From Burkholderia stabilis (GTDB taxonomy: Bacteria > Pseudomonadota > Gammaproteobacteria > Burkholderiales > Burkholderiaceae): a stretch of 64,000 nt of DNA. Positions 1 through 8,203 of the stretch are shown here, in pieces. Made by a program: the position numbers and the translations under genes. Location: assembly GCF_001742165.1 (NCBI RefSeq), contig NZ_CP016443.1:1364001-1428000 (forward strand), in the 5' to 3' direction. The notes beneath the pieces are model-generated. The model did not search any database. It was given only the letters and a program-made list of their open reading frames with translations, and was not told the DNA's origin. Position 1 is the stretch's first letter; the number at the start of each line of letters is the position of its first letter.

Positions 1-146
1 TCATGTCGCAGGACTACTACGACAGCCTGATGGAGACGGTTCACCTGCTGCGCTCGCCGGCCAACGTTGCCCATCTCGAGCGCTCGATCGCGCAACTGCG
101 CAAAGGCAAGGCGAAGGAACGCAAGCTCGCCGAGGATGACGAATGA
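1..146 (+). CDS. yefM: YefM-family antitoxin, 5' end outside the window
   Basis: C-terminal 48 residues of a Phd/YefM-type antitoxin, open at the left window edge. The residues read MSQDYYDSLMETVHLLRSPAN, closely like the end of the YefM DNA-binding domain, where the corresponding Met is internal, so the ATG at 3 is probably not the start. The rest is a charged, Lys/Arg-rich tail of the kind that wraps and inhibits the toxin. Its TGA overlaps the ATG of the downstream yoeB-like gene (ATGA, 143-146), the usual translational coupling of toxin-antitoxin pairs. The operon would normally be autorepressed by the antitoxin-toxin complex, but the operator lies outside the window. Confidence 0.85.
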   Translation, partial: MSQDYYDSLMETVHLLRSPANVAHLERSIAQLRKGKAKERKLAEDDE

Positions 147-415
147 GTGTGCGCCGCGTGCTCTTTACTTCCGACGCACGGGATGACTATGTCTATTGGC
201 AGGGGCAGGGGCAGGATCGCAAAACACTCAAGCGCATCAACCAGCTCATTCGCGACGCCCAGCGAACGCCGTTCGAAGGCATCGGCAAACCCGAACCACT
301 GAAAGCCAATCTCTCCGGCTTCTGGTCGCGCCGTATCGACGACACGAACCGCCTGGTCTACGAGGCCGACGACCTTCAGATCAGCATCGTGTCCTGCCGC
401 TACCACTACGAGTAG
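143..415 (+). CDS. yoeB: YoeB-family toxin (ribosome-dependent mRNA endoribonuclease)
   Basis: 90-residue protein of the RelE/Txe/YoeB fold, which cleaves mRNA in the ribosomal A site when freed from YefM. The family core is intact: TPFEGIGKPEPLKANLSGFW at about residues 42-61, then SRRI, RLVYEA and the C-terminal CRYHYE. Residues matching the E. coli catalytic set appear present (Glu51, Arg70, His88, Tyr89), so the toxin looks active. It is a few residues longer than E. coli YoeB at the N-terminus. It starts inside the antitoxin stop codon, so translation is coupled. Family assignment is firm; activity is inferred. Confidence 0.93.
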   Translation: MSVRRVLFTSDARDDYVYWQGQGQDRKTLKRINQLIRDAQRTPFEGIGKPEPLKANLSGFWSRRIDDTNRLVYEADDLQISIVSCRYHYE

Positions 416-539
416 CATCGGCCAGCGCGTGCGGCCCTCACCCGCTTACGCCCCTGCGCATTTCAGTGGATCATGTAGCCCGTGCCGGCCCGTTGCAACC
501 GCGCACGCCGCCCACGACAGACTGGAAGGAGACATGCCC

Positions 540-1370
540 ATGCGCGATCGCGCCGCCCTCACCGCCCCTGCCACCCGCCATCCCGTCACGCGCCGCGTGG
601 CACTCCTGTTTGCCGCCGCCGCGCTCGCGTTAGCCGCGCTGCCGGCCGAAGCAGCCGAGCTGCGCGTGATGATCTCCGGCGGCTTCACGGCTGCCTACAG
701 ACAACTCGGCCCCGGCTTCACGGCCGCGTCCGGCGACACGCTCGACACGATCTCGGGCCCGTCGATGGGCGATTCGAAGGAAGCGATCCCGAACCGCCTC
801 GCGCGCGGCGAGAAAGCCGACGTGCTGATCATGGTCGGCTATGCGCTCGACCGGCTGATCAAGGAAGGCAAGGTGATTCCGGCGTCGCGCGTCGAGCTCG
901 CCGATTCGCGGATCGGGATGGTCGTGCGCGCCGGCGCGCCGAAGCCCGACATCGGCACCGTCGAGCAGTTGAAGGACGTGCTGCTGCGTGCGAAATCGGT
1001 CGCGTATTCGGACAGCGCGAGCGGCGTCTACGTCGAGAAGGAAATGTTCCGGAAGCTCGGCATCGAGGATCAGGTGAAGCCGAAAGCGACGATGGTGCCG
1101 CGCATTCCGGTCGCATCGGTCGTCGCGAACGGCGACTACGAAATCGGCTTCCAGCAGGTCAGCGAACTGCTGCCGGTGCCGGGCGTCACGTATGCGGGCA
1201 AGGTGCCCGAATCCGTGCAGTCGGTCACGCGCTTCGCGGGCGGCATTCCGGTCGGCGCGGATCATCCGGAAGCCGCGAAGAAGCTGCTCGACTATCTCGC
1301 ATCGCCGCAGGCGCAAGCGGTCGTGAAGGCAACGGGCCTCGATTCGGTGACAATGTCGCCCGTTCAATGA
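540..1370 (+). CDS. ModA-like periplasmic substrate-binding protein
   Basis: Exported protein of about 276 residues with a basic N-terminus and hydrophobic Ala/Leu signal segment ending near PAEAAEL. The mature part (LRVMISGGFTAAY, DVLIMVGYALDRLIKEGKV, GIPVGADHPEAAKKLLDYL) fits the molybdate-binding-protein-like superfamily (SBP_bac_11). A GAAGGAG ribosome site at 525-531 suits the ATG at 540 (8-nt spacing) better than the ATG at 534 (2 nt). No ABC permease or ATPase lies beside it, so it is an orphan binding protein whose ligand cannot be named. Its stop overlaps the start of the HAD phosphatase gene, so the two are probably co-expressed. Confidence 0.8.
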   Translation: MRDRAALTAPATRHPVTRRVALLFAAAALALAALPAEAAELRVMISGGFTAAYRQLGPGFTAASGDTLDTISGPSMGDSKEAIPNRLARGEKADVLIMVGYALDRLIKEGKVIPASRVELADSRIGMVVRAGAPKPDIGTVEQLKDVLLRAKSVAYSDSASGVYVEKEMFRKLGIEDQVKPKATMVPRIPVASVVANGDYEIGFQQVSELLPVPGVTYAGKVPESVQSVTRFAGGIPVGADHPEAAKKLLDYLASPQAQAVVKATGLDSVTMSPVQ

Positions 1371-2011
1371 ACCAGCCGCACCGCGTCATGCCCTATCGCC
1401 TCATCGCATTCGACTTCGACGGCACGCTCGCCGATTCGCTCGACAGCTTTCTCGCGGCACTCTCTGAAGCGTCGCGCCTGCACGGCTTTCGCGACGCGAC
1501 GCCCGAGCTGCGCCCCGCACTGCGCGGCATGTCGGCGCGCGACATCATTCGCGCGCTCGACGTGCCGATGTGGAAAGTGCCGCGCGTGACGATCGACATG
1601 CGCCGCCTGATGCAACCGCGCGTCGCGCAAGTGATGCTGTTCCCCGGCGTCGACGAGACGTTCGATGCGCTCGCCGCACGCGGCATCCGCATCGCGATCG
1701 CCACATCGAATACCGAGGAGATCGTGCGCGACCGGCTCGGCCCGCACGCGGGCCGCCGCGTCGACTACTTCGCGTGCGGCATTCCGCTGTTCGGCAAGGC
1801 GCGTCGTCTGCGCGCGCTCGTACGTGAAGCAGGTGTGCGCGCCGACGAAGTGCTGTATGTCGGCGACGAGATTCGCGACGCCGACGCGGCACGACGCGCG
1901 CACATCGCGTTCCAGGGCGTCGCGTGGGGCTACACCGCACCCGACGCATTGCAGGCGCATTGCGCGACGCCGTTGCTGCCGCGCCTCGACGCACTGCTCG
2001 ATCGCGTGTGA
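1367..2011 (+). CDS. HAD-superfamily hydrolase, phosphoglycolate phosphatase-like
   Basis: 214-residue haloacid-dehalogenase hydrolase. Motif I is AFDFDGTLADS (Asp16 nucleophile, Asp18 acid), motif II is the ATSNT segment, and motif IV is YVGDEIRDADAA. An alpha-helical cap lies between motifs I and II, as in subfamily IA (Gph/YqaB-like phosphatases). The ATG overlaps the stop of the binding-protein gene (ATGA, 1367-1370). A second ATG at 1388 would remove seven residues and is possible. The phosphorylated substrate cannot be deduced. Confidence 0.82.
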   Translation: MNQPHRVMPYRLIAFDFDGTLADSLDSFLAALSEASRLHGFRDATPELRPALRGMSARDIIRALDVPMWKVPRVTIDMRRLMQPRVAQVMLFPGVDETFDALAARGIRIAIATSNTEEIVRDRLGPHAGRRVDYFACGIPLFGKARRLRALVREAGVRADEVLYVGDEIRDADAARRAHIAFQGVAWGYTAPDALQAHCATPLLPRLDALLDRV

Positions 2012-2393
2012 CGCATCGCGCTCGACACGACACCACACGACGCCTCGCTCAACGCGCAAGACATCACGGCACGACGATGAAAGGCAAATGACACGCACGT
2101 GCATCCCGCACGCCGCGTGCGCGCAAAAATTGCCGCTTCGGCATGCGCATCAGGTACGCAATACCTGCCCGCGCGCACGCCGTTCGATTCGTCTTACCAA
2201 CCGTTACACAAACCACAGCACGGTTGCACCTGCTACCCGAACGCTCTCCTAGAATCAGTCGGGCCGGGAAACGCTTCGACCGGCGCCGCGGCAGAGCGGC
2301 GGTCGAATCCGGCCCGGGCGCGCCCGGTCTCTCGCACAGTGACGGATCACGTGATCCGTTTTTCAACCAGAGCCCCGATCGAAAGGAGGTCCC
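2012..2393. other. Intergenic region upstream of the DUF4142 gene
   Basis: About 380 bases without a convincing gene. Frames reading through it have no ribosome site and unlike composition. The region must hold the promoter of the DUF4142 gene, but I see no clear -35/-10 pair. Its one distinct element is a palindrome followed by a T run just before the ribosome site, listed separately. Confidence 0.6.
2342..2364 (+). terminator. Perfect 18-bp palindrome followed by five T
   Basis: ACGGATCACGTGATCCGT (2342-2359) is a perfect palindrome followed by TTTTTC, the form of an intrinsic terminator or attenuator. It lies only 30 bases before the ATG of the DUF4142 gene. A very similar hairpin lies just after that gene at 3045-3062. 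It could end read-through from the HAD gene, act as a leader attenuator, or be a regulator site. Confidence 0.5.
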
Positions 2394-2963
2394 ATGAACC
2401 GCTTTCCCCCACTCTCGCGCCTTGCATTGTCTGCCGCTGGCCTGCTTCTCGTCGCCGTGACGGCGACCGCGCAAACCGCACAACCGGTGCCGTCCGCGCC
2501 GGCCGCTGCCGCGACGCGCATCCACGAAGCCGACCAGGCCTTCATCACCGACGGCACGAAGACCGTGTCGACGCAGCACGACGCGGCGCGCATCGCCGAT
2601 TCGCGCACGTCGGACAGCCAGGTCAAGGCCTTCGCGCAACGCGTGTCGACCGACGATGAAAAGATCATCCAGGCGATGCGCGCGGCGAGCCCGCGCGGTG
2701 TCGACGTGCCGGCCAACGACCCCGACACGGCCATGCTGAGCAGCATCAAGAACCTGCGCGGCGCCGAGTTCGACAAGGCGTATATCGAACAGGTCGCGCT
2801 CGCCGGCCAGCAGAAGGCGATCTCGGCATTCCAGGCCGAAATCGCATCGGGCCGCGACACGAAGCTGAAGGAAGTCGCCCGCCAGGCGCTGCCGATCCTG
2901 CAGGCGCACTACGCGGACGCGCAGAAGCTCGCGCAGCGTCACCATCTCGCATCGGTGCAGTAA
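2394..2963 (+). CDS. DUF4142 exported protein
   Basis: 189 residues with a signal peptide (MNRFPPLSRLALSAAGLLLV, cleavage probably after TATAQ) and a predominantly helical mature part. The segment AFITDGTKTVSTQHDAARIA and the later EVARQALPILQAHYADAQKL match the ferritin-like helical bundle of the DUF4142 family, which is mostly periplasmic and of uncertain function. A strong AGGAGG ribosome site (2384-2389) precedes the ATG. The gene stands alone between two similar hairpins. Confidence 0.82.
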   Translation: MNRFPPLSRLALSAAGLLLVAVTATAQTAQPVPSAPAAAATRIHEADQAFITDGTKTVSTQHDAARIADSRTSDSQVKAFAQRVSTDDEKIIQAMRAASPRGVDVPANDPDTAMLSSIKNLRGAEFDKAYIEQVALAGQQKAISAFQAEIASGRDTKLKEVARQALPILQAHYADAQKLAQRHHLASVQ

Positions 2964-3044
2964 CGCGATGCCGCGCCGCGCTCCGCGCGCGGCGCACCGT
3001 TTCCCCCTCGTCGCGCTGCCCTATTCCGGCGGCGCGATGCACGT

Positions 3045-3062
3045 CGGATCACGCGATCCGAA
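3045..3062. terminator. Hairpin between convergent genes
   Basis: TCGGATC-ACGC-GATCCGA gives a 7-bp stem with a tetraloop between the convergent DUF4142 and acetyltransferase genes. There is no good T tract, so terminator function is uncertain. It shares the core CGGATCACG(C/T)GATCCG with the palindrome at 2342-2359. Confidence 0.4.
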
Positions 3063-3075
3063 CACGCATCACACG

Positions 3076-3675
3076 TTACGTCGCGAGCTTCGCCGTCAGC
3101 CGCGCACTCACCTCCGGCCATTCGTCGTCGATGATGCTGAAGCGCACCGAATTGCGCTTGCGGCCATCCGGCATGATCCGTTCGTGACGCACGATCCCTT
3201 CCTGCTTCGCACCGAGCCGCAGGATCGCCGCGCGCGATTTCTCGTTCAGCTCGTCGGTCGTGAACTGCACGCGCACGCAGTGCAGCGTGTCGAACGCATA
3301 GGCGAGCAGCAGCCACTTCGCTTCGGTGTTCGCGCGCGTACGCTGCGCCGATTCGCTCAACCACGTATGGCCGATCTCGAGCTTGCGGTTCCGGCGATCG
3401 ATCTTCCAGAAGCGCGTGCTGCCGATCACGCGGCCCGATGCGCGATCGACGATCGCGAACGGCATCACGGTGCCGGACGCGCGCCCCTGCAATGCGGTGT
3501 CGAGATACGCATCGACCGTCTCCGCGCCCGGCACGACCGTCACCTTCAGATTCCACAACTGGCCGTCGGCGGCCGCATCCAGCAGTGCTTGCCGGTCGGA
3601 GGCTTCGAGCGGCCGCAATTCGACGCGCTCGCCGGTAAGCGTCGGTTGTTCGAGGGAAGACGAAGCATCGGTCAT
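3076..3675 (-). CDS. RimJ/RimL-type GNAT N-acetyltransferase
   Basis: 199-residue acetyltransferase of the Acetyltransf_3 branch. It opens with LTGERVELRPLEASDRQALL and has IGSTRFWKIDRRNRKLEIGH, followed by the acetyl-CoA-binding AQRTRANTEAKWLLLAYAFD and LNEKSRAAILRLGAKQEG. Related enzymes acetylate ribosomal protein N-termini or small molecules; the substrate here is unknown. Longer upstream extensions of the frame run over the lysR gene and are not supported. Start chosen at the ATG preceding the conserved domain. Confidence 0.85.
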   Translation of the reverse strand: MTDASSSLEQPTLTGERVELRPLEASDRQALLDAAADGQLWNLKVTVVPGAETVDAYLDTALQGRASGTVMPFAIVDRASGRVIGSTRFWKIDRRNRKLEIGHTWLSESAQRTRANTEAKWLLLAYAFDTLHCVRVQFTTDELNEKSRAAILRLGAKQEGIVRHERIMPDGRKRNSVRFSIIDDEWPEVSARLTAKLAT

Positions 3676-3731
3676 GACGAGATTCCGGATAGTAAGGACG
3701 GCAGCCGCAAAACGCCCATCATACGGCCGCG

Positions 3732-4646
3732 CTAACCGAGGTGCGAGGCCAGCCGGCGACGGATCGCCTTCGCCTCGGCGCGCAGCGCATCGGCAAACGC
3801 ATCGACGAGCAGGTTCTTCGGCCGGTGCTCGGGCACGATCACGCTGACCCGGTACGGAAACGATCGCGTGAGCGGCCGCACGTGCAGGTCGCGCCCGACG
3901 AAATCGAGCGCGGTCAGCGGATTGACGATCGCCGCTCCCAGCCCCTGCCGCACGAACGCGCACACCGACACGGCCGACGGCGTCTCGACGACCGAGCGCG
4001 GCGCGACGCCGAGCTGCGCAAACGCCTCGTCGATCAGGATGCGATATGGATCGTTCAGCGACAGGCTCACGAACGGGCGATCGGCGAGATCGACGAGATC
4101 GATCGCATCCTGCGCGAGCAGCGGATGGCCGTCGGGCAGCACGCACACCTCGTCGACTTCGAGCAGCGGCGTGAGCACGGTGCCGGCCGGCGCGACGTCG
4201 TGCTCGGTCAGCCCGAGATCGTAACGCTGCGCGGTCAGCCACTCTTCGAGCATCGGCGACTCCTGCGTCTCGACCGACACGCTGACGCCCGCGTGCGCGT
4301 CGCGAAAACGCCGGCACGCGCCGGGCAGGATTGCATGCGAGAACGCCGGCAGCGCGATCACCGAAAGCTGCCCGTCGCGAAACTCGCGCAGGCGCGCGGC
4401 CGTCGCCGCGACACGCTCAAGCCCCACATACGCGAGCCGCACGTCGTCGAACAGCGTGAGCGCGGCCATCGTCGGCCGCAGCCGGCCGTGCGCGCGCTCG
4501 AACAGCGCGAAGCCGACGACCTGCTCCATCCGCGCGAGCTCGCGGCTGATCGTCGGTTGCGACGTGTAGAGCATCTCGGCCGCGCGCGTCGTGCTGCCGG
4601 CGACCATCAGCGCACGAAAAACCTCGATATGACGGTGCGTGAGCAT
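3732..4646 (-). CDS. lysR: LysR, activator of lysA
   Basis: 304-residue LysR-type regulator. The N-terminal helix-turn-helix covers about residues 1-60 (RHIEVFRALMVAGSTTRAAE, TSQPTISRELARMEQVVG), followed by the effector domain. Similarity to E. coli LysR runs through the whole protein, for example ESPMLEEWLTAQRYDLGLTE, DEVCVLPDGHPL and VRQGLGAAIVNPLTALDF. It is divergent from lysA, exactly as in enterics, where LysR with diaminopimelate activates lysA and represses itself. The 109-bp spacer must hold the shared control region. Confidence 0.92.
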   Translation of the reverse strand: MLTHRHIEVFRALMVAGSTTRAAEMLYTSQPTISRELARMEQVVGFALFERAHGRLRPTMAALTLFDDVRLAYVGLERVAATAARLREFRDGQLSVIALPAFSHAILPGACRRFRDAHAGVSVSVETQESPMLEEWLTAQRYDLGLTEHDVAPAGTVLTPLLEVDEVCVLPDGHPLLAQDAIDLVDLADRPFVSLSLNDPYRILIDEAFAQLGVAPRSVVETPSAVSVCAFVRQGLGAAIVNPLTALDFVGRDLHVRPLTRSFPYRVSVIVPEHRPKNLLVDAFADALRAEAKAIRRRLASHLG

Positions 4647-4755
4647 GATCTTCTATATCAGGAATGAATCGAATGTCGAAAAACAGGCATTTTACTGTAT
4701 AGCCAAACAAGCGCATCATTCACGCTATCCGTTCAATCGACCCGATTCATCCGCC
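4647..4755. promoter_or_regulatory. lysR-lysA divergent control region
   Basis: 109-bp spacer, clearly more AT-rich than its neighbours, between the divergent lysR and lysA starts. By analogy with E. coli it should contain the LysR-binding site and both promoters. I could not pick out one unambiguous T-N11-A box or -10/-35 pair. Confidence 0.5.
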
Positions 4756-5994
4756 ATGTCCCTCGATTCCCGCCAGCTCGCGACGCTCGCGCAACAATAC
4801 GGCACCCCGCTGTGGGTATACGACGCCGACGTCATTCGCGACCGCATCGCCCAACTGCGCCAGTTCGACGTCATCCGCTATGCGCAGAAGGCGAACTCGA
4901 ACATCCATATCCTGAAGCTGATGCGCGAGGAAGGCGCGTGCGTCGACGCCGTTTCGCTCGGCGAGATCGAGCGCAGCCTCGCGGCAGGGTTCAGCCCGGC
5001 CGGCGAGCCTGAAGGCGTCGTGTTTACGGCCGACCTGATCGACCGTCCGACGCTCGCAGCCGTGCTGCAGCACGGCGTGACCGTGAATGCGGGTTCGCTC
5101 GACATGCTCGCGCGCATCGGCGAACACGCACCGGGCCACCGCGTGTGGCTGCGCGTCAACCCCGGCTTCGGTCACGGCCACAGCAACAAGACCAACACCG
5201 GCGGCCCGCAAAGCAAGCACGGCATCTGGATCGACGACGTGCCGCGCGCGATCGAGATCGTGCGCCAGTACGGGCTGAAGCTCGTCGGCATCCACATGCA
5301 CATCGGTTCGGGTGTCGACTACGGCCACCTGTCGCAGGTATGCGATGCGATGGTCGATCTCGTCACGTCGCTCGGCCACGACATCGACGCGATCTCGGCC
5401 GGCGGCGGGCTGTCGATTCCGTATCGCGACGGCGAGCCGCGCGTCGACGTGGGTCACTACTTCAGCCAGTGGGACGCCGCGCGCAAGCGGATCGAACGAC
5501 ATCTCGGCCACCCGGTGCGCATCGAGATCGAACCGGGCCGCTTCCTCGTCGCCGAAGCCGGCACGCTCGTCACCGAAGTGCAAGCCGTCAACCGCCGGCC
5601 GAAGCACGATTTCGTGCTGATCGACGCGGGCTTCAACGACCTGATGCGCCCGTCGATGTACGGCAGCTACCACGCGGTGTCCGTGCACACGCACGACGGC
5701 GCGCTGCCGGCCGGCCGCCCGCTCGTCGACCTCGCGATCGCGGGGCCGCTGTGCGAATCGGGCGACGTGTTCACGCAGGATGCAGGCGGCGTGGTCACGC
5801 ACCGCAAGCTGGCGCAGCCTCAGATCGGCGACCTGCTGTTCCTGCACGACGCGGGCGCATACGGCGCGTCGATGTCCTCGAACTACAACAGCCGGCCGCT
5901 CGCGCCGGAAGTGCTCGTCGATCGCGGTACGCCGCGGCTGATCCGCCGCCGGCAGACGATCGCCGAATTGCTCGCGCTCGAAACGTTCGAGTAA
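4756..5994 (+). CDS. lysA: Diaminopimelate decarboxylase, enteric type
   Basis: 412-residue PLP enzyme that decarboxylates meso-diaminopimelate to L-lysine, the last step of lysine synthesis. The Schiff-base lysine is in RYAQKANSNIHIL (Lys45). HIGSGVDY, the phosphate-binding EPGRFLVAEAG, GPLCESGDVF (active-site Cys) and the C-terminal GAYGASMSSNYNSRPL are present. Similarity to E. coli LysA is end to end, including FGHGHSNKTNTGG. The ATG at 4756 places the start where the family begins; the frame is open further upstream. Burkholderia usually carries another lysA, so this may be a second, LysR-controlled copy. Confidence 0.93.
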   Translation: MSLDSRQLATLAQQYGTPLWVYDADVIRDRIAQLRQFDVIRYAQKANSNIHILKLMREEGACVDAVSLGEIERSLAAGFSPAGEPEGVVFTADLIDRPTLAAVLQHGVTVNAGSLDMLARIGEHAPGHRVWLRVNPGFGHGHSNKTNTGGPQSKHGIWIDDVPRAIEIVRQYGLKLVGIHMHIGSGVDYGHLSQVCDAMVDLVTSLGHDIDAISAGGGLSIPYRDGEPRVDVGHYFSQWDAARKRIERHLGHPVRIEIEPGRFLVAEAGTLVTEVQAVNRRPKHDFVLIDAGFNDLMRPSMYGSYHAVSVHTHDGALPAGRPLVDLAIAGPLCESGDVFTQDAGGVVTHRKLAQPQIGDLLFLHDAGAYGASMSSNYNSRPLAPEVLVDRGTPRLIRRRQTIAELLALETFE

Positions 5995-6018
5995 CACGCG
6001 CTCGTCGAGACGAAGGCC

Positions 6019-6061
6019 AACGGCCAGGCTTGCCGCTACCGGCAAGCCTGGCCGTTTTGCT
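6019..6061 (+). terminator. Intrinsic terminator after lysA
   Basis: A perfect 17-bp stem (6019-6035 with 6040-6056), a CTAC tetraloop and a T-rich tail follow lysA by 24 bases. It is one of the strongest intrinsic terminators in the window. Confidence 0.9.
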
Positions 6062-6632
6062 TTTCGGTGCGCCGCCGGTTCACCCGCTCGCGATTCGGCG
6101 CAACCGCACAGCCGCACCGTAGCACCTGATGCTTCGCATCGCGCGCAACCGCAGCAGATCGCTTGCGCCGCGTTCCGCGCGCAGAGAAAAACATTCCACG
6201 GCACGCAGAAAGTGCGCGCATCTTTGGAAACACATTCCTTTTTGACAAACCTAAGATTGCCCTCAGTCGCTCAGCATTCGTGTCGCCGGATGCGCATCGA
6301 CGATGCACCCGGTCCACCACTCTCGCAAAGCCGTACGGGCAATCATGAACACCATGCTTGAACTCTTCGCCGCGCACCGGAACACGTTCGACACGCATGC
6401 CGCGCGGTCAGCTCATGCGTCACGCGACGACCGTTCGCACTGCTCACGCCTTCATCCGCATGCGCGCCGCGCCACCGTCGCGCGCGAACGCATGCCGTAA
6501 CGCGCGGCATCACGCACGGCGACGCACAGCGCGCGCCGCCGCCCACCGCACCGACTTCCCGCCCACGGCGACGCCGCCCGTCGCCGCGGCTTCGCACACC
6601 CTGAATTTTCGACAACAACCACGGAGACGACC
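6062..6632. other. Long leader/intergenic region before the cystine-type ABC operon
   Basis: About 570 bases with no convincing gene. A TTGACA hexamer at 6242-6247 could be a -35 box, but I see no good -10 at 16-18 bases. A 65-codon frame at 6303-6500 lacks a ribosome site and has composition unlike the neighbouring genes. Operons of this kind are often controlled by CysB or by leader RNA, so the region may contain such a site; none is recognisable by eye. Confidence 0.5.
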
Positions 6633-7433
6633 ATGAAGCACTTCACCCCGACGCTCAAGCAAGGCATCGCCGCCGCGCTCCTCTGCATGGCGGCCGCCAC
6701 GTCGCACGCGGCGGACCTGCTCGACACCGTCAAGCAAGCCGGCGTGCTGAAGATCGCGCTCGAAGGCACCTATCCGCCTTTCGACTACCGCAACGCCGAT
6801 GGCCAGCTCGAAGGCTTCGACGTCGACGTCGCGAAGGCCGTCGCCGCACGCCTCGGCGTGAAGCCGCAGTTCGTCACGACCGAATGGAGCGGGATTCTCG
6901 CCGGCCTGCAGGCCGGCAAATTCGACGTGATCGTCAACCAGGTCGCGATTACGCCGTCGCGCCAGCAGGCGCTCGACTTCAGCGCACCGTACGTGTATTC
7001 GTCCGCGCAACTGCTGCAACGCCAGAACGACGCGCGCGCATTCAAGTCGCTCGACGAACTGAAAGGCAAGAAGGTCGGCGTAACGATGGGCAGCAACTAC
7101 GTCGATCTCGTCAAGACCGTGCCCGCGATCGACCTGCAGGTCTACCCCGGTACGCCGGAAAACCTGCGCGACCTCGCGGCGGGCCGCATCGACGCGGCGG
7201 TCAACGATCGCCTGATGCTCAACTACCTGATCAAGAACTCGCACCTGCCGCTGCGCCCCGGTTCCGTGCTTGCGGGCGGCGAGGACCGGATGGGCATCCC
7301 GTTCCGCAAGGGCAATCCGAAATTCGCGAAGGCGATCGACGATGCGGTCGCATCGCTGCAGCAGGACGGCACGCTGAAGAAGATCTCGATGCAGTGGTTC
7401 GGCGCCGACACGACCAAGCCGATGGCGCAATAA
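6633..7433 (+). CDS. Cystine-type amino-acid ABC transporter, periplasmic binding protein
   Basis: 266-residue family-3 solute-binding protein with a signal peptide cleaved after SHAA. The mature start (LLDTVKQAGVLKIALEGTYPPFDYR) and KFDVIVNQVAITPSRQQALDFSAPY, KGKKVGVTMGSNYVDL and the C-terminal MQWFGADTTK closely resemble E. coli TcyJ (FliY), the cystine-binding protein. It heads a four-gene cluster with permease, ATPase and a cystathionine beta-lyase, which supports cystine or a related sulfur amino acid as ligand. GGAGACG lies before the ATG. Confidence 0.87.
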   Translation: MKHFTPTLKQGIAAALLCMAAATSHAADLLDTVKQAGVLKIALEGTYPPFDYRNADGQLEGFDVDVAKAVAARLGVKPQFVTTEWSGILAGLQAGKFDVIVNQVAITPSRQQALDFSAPYVYSSAQLLQRQNDARAFKSLDELKGKKVGVTMGSNYVDLVKTVPAIDLQVYPGTPENLRDLAAGRIDAAVNDRLMLNYLIKNSHLPLRPGSVLAGGEDRMGIPFRKGNPKFAKAIDDAVASLQQDGTLKKISMQWFGADTTKPMAQ

Positions 7434-7500
7434 CACAGCCCGCCCCGCGCCCGCGCGCACGAACGCGCGGGCCGGCCGGCACACAATCAGGAGACACGTG

Positions 7501-8160
7501 ATGGAAGCACTCGAACTGGTCGTTCATACCCTGCCCGTGATGGTCAAAGGCGCGGTGCTCACGCTGAAATTCGCGGTGGCGTCGATGGCGCTCGGCCTCG
7601 TCGTCGGGCTCGTGATCGCAATCATGCGGATCGGCAGCAACCGGCTCGCCGCCGGGCTTGCGCAGGGCTACGTCAGCCTGATGCGCGGCACGCCGCTACT
7701 CGTGCAGATGTTCGTCGTCTACTACGGGCTGCCCGATCTCGGCATCACGCTTGATCCGACGACGGCCGGCATCTTCACGCTGACGCTCAACGCGGGCGCC
7801 TATCTGTCGGAAAGCATGCGCGGCGCGATCCTCGGCATCGGCCGCGGGCAATGGGCGGCCGCACACAGCCTCGGCCTCACGCACGTGCAGACGCTGCGCT
7901 ACATCGTCTGCCCGCAAGCGTTGCGCCTCGCGGTGCCGAGCCTCGGCAACACGCTGATCAGCCTGATCAAGGACACGTCGCTGGTCTCGGTGATCACCGT
8001 CACCGAATTGCTGCGCTCGACGCAGGAAGTGATCGCCGCGACGTTCCAGCCGCTGCCGCTCTATCTCGCCGCCGCCGCGATCTACTGGGTGCTGAGCACG
8101 CTGCTCACGCGGCTTCAGGGCCGCGTCGAAACGCGCCTCGCGCTGCCGTCCACGCATTGA
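7501..8160 (+). CDS. Cystine-type amino-acid ABC transporter, permease
   Basis: 219-residue inner-membrane permease of the HisMQ family with about five membrane segments. The EAA-loop region is recognisable (GAILGIGRGQWAAAHSLGLT followed by RYIVCPQALRLAVPSLGNTL), which docks on the ATPase. RGTPLLVQMFVVYYGLPDLG is typical of polar amino-acid systems. The ATG at 7501 is preceded by AGGAG at 7489-7493; a GTG three bases earlier is less well placed. A single permease suggests a homodimer. Confidence 0.9.
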   Translation: MEALELVVHTLPVMVKGAVLTLKFAVASMALGLVVGLVIAIMRIGSNRLAAGLAQGYVSLMRGTPLLVQMFVVYYGLPDLGITLDPTTAGIFTLTLNAGAYLSESMRGAILGIGRGQWAAAHSLGLTHVQTLRYIVCPQALRLAVPSLGNTLISLIKDTSLVSVITVTELLRSTQEVIAATFQPLPLYLAAAAIYWVLSTLLTRLQGRVETRLALPSTH

Positions 8161-8203
8161 ACGCGCGCCGTCCATTCAACCCGACCTCAACGACGGACAG
8201 AAC

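Noticed and set aside
6303..6500. 65-codon frame as a possible leader peptide of the cystine-type operon
   Set aside because: No ribosome site, no run of Cys or Met codons, and composition unlike real genes here.
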